Source: CBCXVS01 sp965178525
GTDB taxonomy: Bacteria; Tectomicrobia; Entotheonellia; Entotheonellales; Entotheonellaceae
DNA: 16,463 nucleotides
Direction: 5' to 3'
Assembly: GCA_965178525.1 (NCBI GenBank)
Contig: CBCXVS010000172.1
Location: 1-16,463, forward strand
The notes below the pieces were generated by a model that saw only the letters and a program-made list of their open reading frames with translations, was not told where the DNA came from and made no database searches. The position numbers were made by a program, and so were the translations under genes. Shown piece after piece: positions 7,000 to 12,987 of the stretch (positions are counted from its first letter, which is position 1; every line of letters begins with the position of its first letter).

Positions 7000-8541
7000 T
7001 TAGGAGCCTCCTGGCGGCAGCGCGTACTGAATCATGTGGGTCACAACCGACTGATTGAAAAGACCGAGCAGAAGCAGACCGATTGCCAACACCAAAATGG
7101 GCATGAGCATCGGCATTGGTAGCTCGTGACGGCGGATCATGGGAACCTCAGCCAGCACCGTCACCGGCGCATGAGGCACGGTATTCGACGCATCGGCCGA
7201 TGCGTCGTGGTGCTCTGGAGCCTCAGGTTGGTGGAGGTAGGCCCATTCGATGACGCGGAAAAAGTACACCGCGCTGAGCAGGCTACTGCCGAGCAGGACG
7301 ACGACGCCCCCCCATGCCCGGGCTTCGATGGCCCCTGTGAGCAGATACCATTTGCTAAAAAACCCTGCGGTGGGTGGCAAGCCGATCATGGAAATGGCGG
7401 CGATGACGATGGCCGCCATGGTAAACGGCATGCGCCGGCTCATACCGATAAAGTCATCAATTTTGTACAACCCGGTGCGCCACTGCATGCCGCCTATGGC
7501 AAGGAAAAGACAGCCCTTCATCATGGCGTGATTCAAGATGTGCAAGAGCATTCCCTGCAGCGCGGTGGGGGTGCCTAATGCCAGGCCGAGGACAAGATAT
7601 CCCATCTGGCTGATACTCGAATAGGCCAGCATACGCCGGATGTCACGCTGTGCCATGGCAAGCAGTGAGCCGACGATAATCGCCATGGCGGCCACCCAGC
7701 TTAGCAGTGTCAGGGCCTGGCTGACCGTCTCAGTGGGACTTAAAACAAAATAGAGCACGCGAAATAGCGCATAGATGCTGACTTTCGCCATCACGGCGGA
7801 GATAAACCCGATGATGGGCGCCGGCGCGTATGTGTAAACATCCGGTAGCCAGCCATGCATGGGGAAGAGCGCGGCTTTAATGGACAGCCCGACGGCAATA
7901 AAGGTCACGGCCACGACGAACACGTGTGAATCCGCGACGCCTGGAAGCCGCACGGCGATATCGGCCATATTGAGACTGCCGGTGATCGCGTACAGATACC
8001 CTACACCCAGAAGATAGAACGTGGCGGCAACGGTGCCGATGATCAGATAGCGAAAGACCGCCACGGCGGAACGGATAGTGCCGGAGGCCAACAGCGCATA
8101 GGCGGCTAGCGACGAAATTTCGAGAAAGACATACAAGTTGAACAAGTCGCCGGTGACGACCATTCCCAGCAAGCCGGTGACCAGCAGCAAGAACACACTG
8201 GCAAAAATGCCAGCGCGGCGTGCCGGCCAGCCACTCAGGTAGGGTCCGGCGTAGACGGCTACCAGCACAGCCATCATGCCAATTAACAACGCCATACCAC
8301 TTGAGAGCGGATCCAGGACGTACTCGATCCCCCAGGGCGGCGCCCAGCCGCCAAGCTGATAGTGCCATGGGCCGGCCGTCAGGACGTGCTGCAACGCTGT
8401 GCCCGAACACACAACGACACCGAAGAGAGCCAGGAATGTCACACCCCATGCCCAGCGCCTGGACCGCAACGTCACGAGCGCGACAAGAACGGCGGCACCG
8501 AGCGGTACCGCGACGATCAAGATCGGCACATGGGCGGTCAT
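7000..8541 (-). CDS. mrpD: Na+/H+ antiporter subunit D (MrpD)
   Basis: The 513-residue protein is the best match to classical MrpD/MnhD in length and position directly after mrpC. Key residues of the antiporter family are present: E141 in TM5 (LYVFLEISSLAAYALL), K222 in TM7 (SIKAALFPMHGWLPD), K253 in TM8 (VMAKVSIYALFRV) and K342 in TM12 (HAMMKGCLFL). YSSISQMGYLVLGLALG (307-323) is the usual broken-helix segment. A hydrophilic loop with several His and Asp residues (about 438-472) precedes the last helix. MrpD exchanges cations for protons in the plasma membrane together with the other Mrp subunits. Its start overlaps the mrpC stop by 4 nt (ATGA). Confidence 0.94.
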   Translation of the reverse strand: MTAHVPILIVAVPLGAAVLVALVTLRSRRWAWGVTFLALFGVVVCSGTALQHVLTAGPWHYQLGGWAPPWGIEYVLDPLSSGMALLIGMMAVLVAVYAGPYLSGWPARRAGIFASVFLLLVTGLLGMVVTGDLFNLYVFLEISSLAAYALLASGTIRSAVAVFRYLIIGTVAATFYLLGVGYLYAITGSLNMADIAVRLPGVADSHVFVVAVTFIAVGLSIKAALFPMHGWLPDVYTYAPAPIIGFISAVMAKVSIYALFRVLYFVLSPTETVSQALTLLSWVAAMAIIVGSLLAMAQRDIRRMLAYSSISQMGYLVLGLALGTPTALQGMLLHILNHAMMKGCLFLAIGGMQWRTGLYKIDDFIGMSRRMPFTMAAIVIAAISMIGLPPTAGFFSKWYLLTGAIEARAWGGVVVLLGSSLLSAVYFFRVIEWAYLHQPEAPEHHDASADASNTVPHAPVTVLAEVPMIRRHELPMPMLMPILVLAIGLLLLGLFNQSVVTHMIQYALPPGGS

Positions 8542-8903
8542 TCCAGCATCCTTTCCAGGATCTCCGGCTCCTCCAACGTGCCATAGTGGCGATAAATCCG
8601 AATCAGTAACGCCAGCGCTACGCCGGTCGTACTGACGCCGACCACAATCGCCGTGAGCATGAGCGCATGCGGTAACGGGTTCATGTAGGATATGTCCGCC
8701 GTCGCATGATAGACGTCAATTGGCGCGGTACCGCCCGTTTTGACGGCGAGCGAGATAAAAAACATAATGACTGCAACCTGCATCACGTTCATGGCCATCA
8801 ACTTTTTCACCAGATTCGCCCTGATGAGCATGCCATGCACGCCAATGAGCAGCAAGAAGGCGGTTAACCCATAATGGATGTGACCGAGCACGTCACTCCC
8901 CAT
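8538..8903 (-). CDS. mrpC: Na+/H+ antiporter subunit C (MrpC, NuoK-like)
   Basis: The product is 121 residues with three predicted membrane helices, equivalent to NuoK of complex I. The diagnostic segment is NPLPHALMLTAIVVGVS (75-91), and NVMQVAVIMFFIS (39-51) carries the middle helix. It is somewhat longer at the C terminus than the smallest MrpC proteins, with a charged tail (EEPEILERMLE). The start lies inside the end of mrpB (11-nt overlap) and the stop overlaps mrpD by 4 nt, so translation is likely coupled on both sides. Confidence 0.93.
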   Translation of the reverse strand: MGSDVLGHIHYGLTAFLLLIGVHGMLIRANLVKKLMAMNVMQVAVIMFFISLAVKTGGTAPIDVYHATADISYMNPLPHALMLTAIVVGVSTTGVALALLIRIYRHYGTLEEPEILERMLE

Positions 8904-9342
8904 CGTTGTCCTCCTGTCCGCCCCCTTCCGTCAGGACATCGAAAATCAGAACTAAGACGCCGGTAACACCCAGAGCGACGCCAATCTCGATGCCGAGGGA
9001 GCCCATGGCCCGTACCTGAGCGGTTTTTAGGGGTAGAGGGAGCACACTATAATCGAGATAGTTGCCGGCAAAGAGGAGACTGAGAAAGCCGATGCCCGCG
9101 AAGAGGCCAGCCCCGGAGCAAGCCAGCACCAGAGCGCCGGTCCGGTCGAAGCCCCACGGGACCGCGTCATTCCGGACCATACGGATGAGGATGAGGGTCG
9201 CCGCCAGAATGGCGCCACCTTGGAAGCCGCCCCCGGGGCTATAGTGCCCGTGTACGATGACATAAACGGCAAAGAGCACGATGAATGGCACGGGAAGACG
9301 ACACGCCACATCGAGGACCGGACTGCCAAAAGACGTTCTCAC
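8893..9342 (-). CDS. mrpB: Na+/H+ antiporter subunit B (MrpB)
   Basis: The 149-residue membrane protein has the MnhB-domain signature YVIVHGHYSPGGGFQGG (27-43), with four predicted helices. The later segment, LGIEIGVALGVTGVLVLIFD, is also typical of the family. The C-terminal tail is acidic (EGGGQEDNDGE). In classical systems MrpB sits next to the C-terminal domain of MrpA; here that role is taken by the separate MbhE-like gene just upstream, whose stop overlaps this start by 4 nt. Confidence 0.93.
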   Translation of the reverse strand: MRTSFGSPVLDVACRLPVPFIVLFAVYVIVHGHYSPGGGFQGGAILAATLILIRMVRNDAVPWGFDRTGALVLACSGAGLFAGIGFLSLLFAGNYLDYSVLPLPLKTAQVRAMGSLGIEIGVALGVTGVLVLIFDVLTEGGGQEDNDGE

Positions 9343-9629
9343 TCCATGCCTCCCTGTCCGGACCGGCTGAACCCGAGAATGAGTAGACAGGCCAGACCGG
9401 CGGTAAAGATCACAACCGTTTCTCCCAGGGTATCGTACCCACGGTAATCGGCCAAGACACCCGTCACAAAATTGTGGGTGCCGGTCTCCGCGTAGCTCTG
9501 TTCAATATAACGAGGCGAGACGTGCGTCGCGGCCGGGGCTTGGGGGTCACCCAAGTCGGGCAAGTCGCCGGCAACCCACATCAAGATACCTGCTGCGATG
9601 AGTATGACGAGCCAGGCAAGCTGTTTCAC
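9339..9629 (-). CDS. MbhE-like subunit (detached MrpA C-terminal domain)
   Basis: The 96-residue product has two membrane helices (about 5-21 and 70-87) flanking a periplasmic-type loop. The core motif NFVTGVLADYRGYDTLGET (53-71) is the conserved block of the last domain of MrpA and of MbhE in membrane-bound hydrogenases. In classical mrp operons this domain is fused to MrpA; here it is a separate small gene. It overlaps the MbhD-like gene upstream and mrpB downstream by 4 nt each, which supports expression as a stoichiometric subunit. Confidence 0.85.
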   Translation of the reverse strand: MKQLAWLVILIAAGILMWVAGDLPDLGDPQAPAATHVSPRYIEQSYAETGTHNFVTGVLADYRGYDTLGETVVIFTAGLACLLILGFSRSGQGGME

Positions 9630-9868
9630 TCTTTGCTGCTCCGTACGGTGCGAAAAATCGCGGTGACAAACAGGACGGTCGTAATCACCGCACCGACGGC
9701 GGCTTCTGTAAAGGCGACGTCGAGCGCGCCGAGAATTGCGAAATAGAGCGCTGAGAAAAAGCTGAACGCCCCGAAAATGACGATTGCCGCCAGCAAATCA
9801 CGTACCGTCAGGGCGGCAATGGCACATACCACGATGAGTAGCAGAAAAAACGTCGCCAGGGATTCCAT
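9626..9868 (-). CDS. MbhD-like subunit (DUF4040 domain, detached MrpA segment)
   Basis: This 80-residue protein has about three hydrophobic helices and the family block LGALDVAFTEAAVGAVITT (46-64). That block corresponds to the MbhD / DUF4040 domain, found fused inside MrpA or free in Mbh-type complexes. TVRDLLAAIVIFGAFSFFSAL (21-41 region) is the other conserved portion, NuoJ-like in topology. It starts three bases after the mrpG stop and overlaps the MbhE-like gene by 4 nt. Confidence 0.87.
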   Translation of the reverse strand: MESLATFFLLLIVVCAIAALTVRDLLAAIVIFGAFSFFSALYFAILGALDVAFTEAAVGAVITTVLFVTAIFRTVRSSKE

Positions 9869-9871
9869 CGT

Positions 9872-10177
9872 TTAAGCATGCTCCTTATCCCGTACCCAGG
9901 GCGTCAAGCCGGCCTTGAGTGCCGCCCGGCCCAACGCGTGCGTCACGGTGGGGTTGGCGAGGCCGATGAAGACCGAAATCAGCAGCAGCTTGACCGTGAC
10001 GAGTGACGCACCCATGTAGATGGCCAGAGCCAAGAGCATCAAGGCGACGCCCAGGGTGTCGCATTTGCTCATGGCGTGCAGGCGCGTATAAAAATCCGGT
10101 AAACGCAGAATCCCAACGACGCCTAACAAAATGAATAGGAGTCCCAATATGAGGGGAATAGTTGCAAGTAGTATCAC
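9872..10177 (-). CDS. mrpG: Na+/H+ antiporter subunit G (MrpG)
   Basis: The 101-residue small membrane subunit has the MrpG/MnhG motif GVVGILRLPDFYTRLHAMSK (19-38) followed by CDTLG. Three hydrophobic helices are visible, with a short basic C-terminal tail (KAGLTPWVRDKEHA). It overlaps the end of mrpF by 4 nt and is followed three bases after its stop by the MbhD-like gene. MrpG forms part of the small-subunit scaffold of the antiporter; it has no known catalytic residue of its own. Confidence 0.93.
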   Translation of the reverse strand: MILLATIPLILGLLFILLGVVGILRLPDFYTRLHAMSKCDTLGVALMLLALAIYMGASLVTVKLLLISVFIGLANPTVTHALGRAALKAGLTPWVRDKEHA

Positions 10178-10446
10178 CGCTCTTCGGTCTCCTTGTGCTC
10201 GAAATATTTGGCCAAAATAAGCGATCCAACGGCACTGATGAGCGTATACGATAAGGCAATGTCCACAAAAATATCAACGCGTCCGCTGAGGAAGCCGAGC
10301 ACGACCAACAACACGATAGTCTTGGTCCCAATGAGTCCTAGGCCTGTCAGGCGGTCGAATGGGGTCGGGCCGCGTAGCACGCGATAGAGGGACAAGAGCA
10401 TCGCTAGCGCCAGAGTCATGGCTGTGCCGAGAAGCAGGGTGTGCAT
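10174..10446 (-). CDS. mrpF: Na+/H+ antiporter subunit F (MrpF)
   Basis: The 90-residue protein has three membrane helices and the family signature YRVLRGPTPFDRLTGL (21-36), then DIALSYTLISAVGSLILAKYF (62-82). The C terminus is short and charged. It starts 18 bases after the mrpE stop and overlaps mrpG by 4 nt. MrpF is a conserved small subunit of Mrp antiporters, also linked to bile-salt and cation efflux in some bacteria. Confidence 0.93.
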   Translation of the reverse strand: MHTLLLGTAMTLALAMLLSLYRVLRGPTPFDRLTGLGLIGTKTIVLLVVLGFLSGRVDIFVDIALSYTLISAVGSLILAKYFEHKETEER

Positions 10447-10464
10447 GCGATTTATCCTATGGGC

Positions 10465-10980
10465 CTATGAGGCGCCGTCCTGAGATGACGAGTAGAGGGC
10501 CGCGACATGGCTCGGCATAGAGCCCTTACCGTCCGGAGGTGTGAGCGCCTTGGCGCTGCGTTCCGTCAGCGCGTGCACCACAAATTCGTCATTGTGTACA
10601 TCCAATGTAATCGTGCCCGGCGTCATGGTAATCGAGGTCGCCAGCGTGAATTGGGCCAGGGCATGAGGCAATGTTTTGCGAAAGCGTATCAGATGCGGTT
10701 GGATAGGCATTTTCGGATGGATCACAAGCACCGCGACCTGTACGCTTGACAGGATGATCTGCCACAGGAGCCAGGGGATATAGAGCAGCAGCCGTATCCA
10801 CGGTATGGCAGCCACCGGATGGACGCCGTGGGGGCCGATTGTAGGCGGTAAGTACAACAACCGATGGGTGCCCCAGGCGATACAACACGCACTGGCAGCG
10901 CCGATGCCGAGATGGAATGCATCGAATTTGCCTGATAGCACGACCCAGAAGGCGAATAGAAATAAGATTAAGGGGATCAT
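10465..10980 (-). CDS. mrpE: Na+/H+ antiporter subunit E (MrpE)
   Basis: This is the first gene of the antiporter operon. From ATG 10980 the product is 171 residues, the usual MrpE size. Two or three N-terminal membrane helices come first, with WVVLSGKFDAFHLGIGAAS near 12-30. A soluble domain follows, containing the family's conserved SITMTPGTITLDV, then the HALTE element. The frame stays open upstream to a TTG at 11106, adding 42 hydrophilic residues before the first helix. I prefer 10980 because family similarity starts there, although no clear Shine-Dalgarno precedes either start. Confidence 0.88.
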   Translation of the reverse strand: MIPLILFLFAFWVVLSGKFDAFHLGIGAASACCIAWGTHRLLYLPPTIGPHGVHPVAAIPWIRLLLYIPWLLWQIILSSVQVAVLVIHPKMPIQPHLIRFRKTLPHALAQFTLATSITMTPGTITLDVHNDEFVVHALTERSAKALTPPDGKGSMPSHVAALYSSSQDGAS

Positions 10981-11141
10981 CTGTCGGAGATGGGCTTCCT
11001 CACGCACGAAAGGGGTTGATACACTCGGCGGTTGCTCAGTATTTCCCGCGTTTGTAAAGGATGCTCCGTAGTCCGCGGGATCAACGCCGGAAGACGTTTC
11101 CTGCAACTGTCGACCGTGAAGGTGTTGATTCGTAGGCTGTA

Positions 11142-11170
11142 ATTATCGACTAACGCTGGGCATCTTGCAA
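11142..11170 (-). promoter_or_regulatory. Candidate promoter of the mrp operon
   Basis: On the minus strand there is a -35 TTGCAA (11170-11165), a 17-base spacer, and a -10 GATAAT (11147-11142), five of six matches to TATAAT. The predicted start is near 11135, giving a leader of about 155 bases before the mrpE ATG. The -35 is the exact centre of the 28-bp palindrome at 11154-11181, so a dimeric regulator bound there should block or modulate this promoter. This is inference from sequence only. Confidence 0.55.
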
Positions 11171-11181
11171 GATGCCCAGCG
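11154..11181. promoter_or_regulatory. Perfect 28-bp palindrome, probable operator
   Basis: The sequence reads the same on both strands across all 28 bases: each half-site is CGCTGGGCATCTTG, meeting at a central TGCA. It covers the -35 and half of the spacer of the predicted mrp promoter. No T tract follows on either strand, which argues against an intrinsic terminator. A dimeric transcription factor site is the more likely reading, but the protein is not identifiable. Confidence 0.6.
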
Positions 11182-11229
11182 ACGTACACCGCATGCCTGC
11201 CGGCTGTCTCCTGCGTTGTAAGAATTGTC

Positions 11230-11258
11230 TTGACAGGGCCGTATTCCTTTGGTAGAAG
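11230..11258 (+). promoter_or_regulatory. Candidate promoter of the cold-shock gene
   Basis: A perfect -35 TTGACA (11230-11235) is followed by a 17-base spacer and -10 TAGAAG (11253-11258). TGG directly before the -10 supplies an extended -10 element. Transcription would start near 11265, leaving a leader of about 165-170 bases before csp. Long structured leaders are usual for cold-inducible csp genes. Confidence 0.6.
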
Positions 11259-11435
11259 GGGGCGCCACGGTCAAGCGTGCGCCAAAGGCTCTCTGCGCTG
11301 CAGCGGCTGTGTGGCGCGAATAGGCGTAACGCGGTGGAGAGGAGTCGCTGCCTACACGCCCGAAACGGTACGATTGGCCTGGGAGGATGGGGAGAAGTGG
11401 CGCTTCCTTACCAGGAAAAAAGGAGGAGTATGTAT

Positions 11436-11639
11436 ATGGCCGTAGGGAAGGTAAAATGGTTCAATGACAGTAAAGGCTATGGCTTCATAGAACAACCTGG
11501 CGACGCAGATATCTTCGTACATTTTTCTGCGATCGAAGAAGAAGGGTTTAAGTCTCTAGACGAGGGGCAAGAGGTCGAATACGATGCCGTCCAGGGCCCG
11601 AAAGGGCTGCAGGCGACGCGCGTATCAAAGTTGCCGTAG
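11436..11639 (+). CDS. csp: Cold-shock protein (CspA family)
   Basis: The 67-residue product is a complete single cold-shock domain, an RNA/ssDNA-binding beta barrel. It has KVKWFNDSKGYGFIE at 5-19, containing RNP-1 (KGYGFI), and DIFVHFSAI at 25-33, containing RNP-2. In RNP-1 a Tyr takes the place of the more common Phe. AGGAGGAG at 11421-11428 precedes two possible ATGs. The one at 11436 has the better spacing (seven bases from GGAG) and gives the canonical N terminus, MAVGKVKWF. ATG 11430 would add only Met-Tyr and lies too close to the ribosome site. A strong promoter, long leader and intrinsic terminator make this a single-gene unit. Confidence 0.96.
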   Translation: MAVGKVKWFNDSKGYGFIEQPGDADIFVHFSAIEEEGFKSLDEGQEVEYDAVQGPKGLQATRVSKLP

Positions 11640-12256
11640 CCCGAGTCTGATGCTGACGTCCCAGCATCTGCTGGGATGTTTTTTTTATGGCGCATGTCAT
11701 AACGGTCCAGCAAGTCGAGAAATTGTTTGAGGATTTTGGCGGTTGCTCCCCAAATCACATGCCCGTCGTAGTCGAAGAAGAAGCTTTGCACGGTATGTCC
11801 TTCGTGTACACGGGTTTCTTGGCAAGGCGGGTTGTGCTGACGCAGAAAGCGTAGGGGCACCTCAATGAGATAGGCGGTTTCACGCCTGTCCAACTCAAAC
11901 GGATACGGATAGGGAATCGTGCCTACGAATGGGCGTACCACGTAGTTGCTGTTGTTCGTCAAGAGATCATCGAGTTGGCCGAGAATGGTCACGTGCGCCG
12001 GCTGCAGACCGATTTCTTCCGCGCTTTCCCGCAAAGCCGTTTCCTGCAAAGAGGCGTCCTGCGGTTCATAACCACCGCCCGGAAAAGAGATCTGGCCACG
12101 GTGATGGTACACTGTGTCTGAACGCTTGGTGAAAAGCACGCCATACGCTCCCGCATGATAATAGAGTGGGGCGAGTACGGCGGCGGGCCTGCGGCTCGGT
12201 ATGGCCAATTCACGCGGCACGTTGGCTTGTAACATCTGCTTGATCAACGTCTCCAT
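11477..12256 (-). CDS. Nudix hydrolase, CoA pyrophosphatase type
   Basis: The protein has both diagnostic motifs: the CoA-specific block FTKRSDTVYHHRGQISFPGG, directly followed by the Nudix box GGGYEPQDASLQETALRE with SAEEIGL. This type hydrolyses CoA and its derivatives to phosphopantetheine and 3',5'-ADP. I chose ATG 12256, where GGATGAGG precedes by five bases; ATG 12277 would add seven residues and has no ribosome site. The family domain ends near LKQFLDLLDRYD. From there about 70 more residues are encoded by the sequence antisense to the csp terminator and csp itself, ending at 11477. That tail looks non-native. The switch follows an A8 run (minus strand, 11686-11679). One extra A would give a stop at 11625, so a homopolymer error, slippage or stop loss are all possible. 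Confidence 0.85.
   Translation of the reverse strand: METLIKQMLQANVPRELAIPSRRPAAVLAPLYYHAGAYGVLFTKRSDTVYHHRGQISFPGGGYEPQDASLQETALRESAEEIGLQPAHVTILGQLDDLLTNNSNYVVRPFVGTIPYPYPFELDRRETAYLIEVPLRFLRQHNPPCQETRVHEGHTVQSFFFDYDGHVIWGATAKILKQFLDLLDRYDMRHKKNIPADAGTSASDSGYGNFDTRVACSPFGPWTASYSTSCPSSRDLNPSSSIAEKCTKISASPGCSMKP
11657..11686 (+). terminator. Intrinsic terminator of csp
   Basis: A nine-base-pair stem CGTCCCAGC / GCTGGGATG (one G-T wobble) with an ATCT loop is followed by eight T residues (11679-11686). It lies 18 bases after the csp stop codon. It works in one direction only: on the minus strand the hairpin is preceded by A8 and not followed by T. The opposing Nudix reading frame runs straight through it. 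Confidence 0.9.
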
Positions 12257-12277
12257 GCCTGCCTCATCCATTGCCAT

Positions 12278-12408
12278 GTTTGCCGATCTGAGAGCTGACA
12301 GCTTTCCTCTATCATAACATAGGTGGAGGGGACGTTGTCATCCCACGGGAAATTCGCTAAGGTTGGAGAATAGCTGTTTAACCGTGCGTAGCGGAGTTCT
12401 CATGAGGG
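12278..12408. other. Divergent spacer between Nudix gene and small ORF
   Basis: On the minus strand, ATGACA (12341-12336) and TATGAT (12316-12311) form a possible Nudix promoter, but the 19-base spacer is long. No good plus-strand promoter was seen. Confidence 0.25.
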
Positions 12409-12672
12409 ATGGGAGATGTCGTGCTGAGCGCCACGCAACAGACACAGCTGGAAGCGACTGTGCAGGATCTGAATCCCAATCTGCAGATCGAGGCCGCTAG
12501 CCTCGATGCCGAGCAGACGCTCGAACTCGTGCTGTGCCGCGATTTCATCTGTTTTCGCCCCCTGCGCATTTCCGTGCAGGAGGTTGATATTCCTGCTGCT
12601 CTCTCGGGTCAGTCCGAAGCGCAACACGCTTTGCAGACCTATCTTCGCACCGCCTTGCCTGGTCTGTTGTAG
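12409..12672 (+). CDS. Small hypothetical protein (87 aa)
   Basis: I do not recognise this frame. The product is soluble and acidic, with a Gln/Asn/Leu-rich first third (LSATQQTQLEATVQDLNPNL), a central stretch containing ELVLCRDFICFRPLRIS, and a helical C-terminal end (ALQTYLRTALPGLL). There are no membrane segments or known motifs. A GTG at 12421 with GGAG at 12412-12415 five bases before it may be the true start, giving 83 residues. The ATG at 12409 has GGAG 12 bases upstream. Support for its reality is the open frame between two real genes and a plausible ribosome site; it could still be spurious. Confidence 0.5.
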   Translation: MGDVVLSATQQTQLEATVQDLNPNLQIEAASLDAEQTLELVLCRDFICFRPLRISVQEVDIPAALSGQSEAQHALQTYLRTALPGLL

Positions 12673-12987
12673 CATACTTTTGCAGGCTCGCTTTGAGCCC
12701 GTCGCCCACCGCTTGTATGCGCTGACTACCTGACGAACCTCACCACGTGCTATTCAGACTTGGCATCGGAGCGGATATCCCCTACCATAGGACTTCCGAC
12801 AACACGTAAGTCTCTGTACACATGGAAACAGGCGGCAGCGAATTTTGTCCGAGTACTTACACGTTTCGGTGTCGAGGTGTGACCTCGACCCGTGTCGTAG
12901 GGTCAGGACATAGCACATCTAACGGAGGGCCAGGGCGCTATAGCGCGTTCCTCACAAATCCAATGGTACGGCAACAGGAGATATCCC
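12673..12987. other. Intergenic region before argD
   Basis: No gene is supported here. A hairpin at 12871-12889 (GTCGAGGT-GTG-ACCTCGAC) and a weaker one at 12685-12699 (GGCTC/GAGCC) are visible, both without T tracts. No convincing promoter for argD was found. No tRNA-like cloverleaf was seen. Confidence 0.4.
12871..12889. promoter_or_regulatory. Hairpin/inverted repeat upstream of argD
   Basis: Perfect eight-base arms GTCGAGGT and ACCTCGAC flank a three-base loop, about 98 bases before the argD start. Without a T tract it is not a standard terminator. It may be an operator or a leader structure. Confidence 0.35.

Larger units (their letters stand above)
10981..11435. other. Divergent control region between mrp and csp
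   Basis: No gene is supported in this 455-base stretch. It holds a minus-strand mrp promoter overlapped by a 28-bp palindrome, a plus-strand csp promoter, about 155 bases of mrp leader and about 165 bases of csp leader. The individual sites are listed separately. Small plus-strand frames through the csp leader read into csp itself and are not credible proteins. Confidence 0.7.

Noticed and set aside
3489..8541. Assignment of the three large membrane proteins to respiratory complex I (NuoL, NuoM, NuoN)
   Set aside because: The neighbours are MrpB, C, E, F, G and MbhD/E-like genes, and no Nuo peripheral-arm gene is present.
10981..11106. 42-residue N-terminal extension of MrpE from a TTG start
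   Set aside because: The extension is hydrophilic and unlike MrpE, there is no ribosome site, and the ATG at 10980 gives the usual length.
11154..11181. Palindrome as an intrinsic terminator
   Set aside because: No T tract follows on either strand, and there is no gene end close by to terminate.
12685..12699. GGCTC/GAGCC hairpin as terminator of the small ORF
   Set aside because: The stem is only five base pairs and lacks a T tract.
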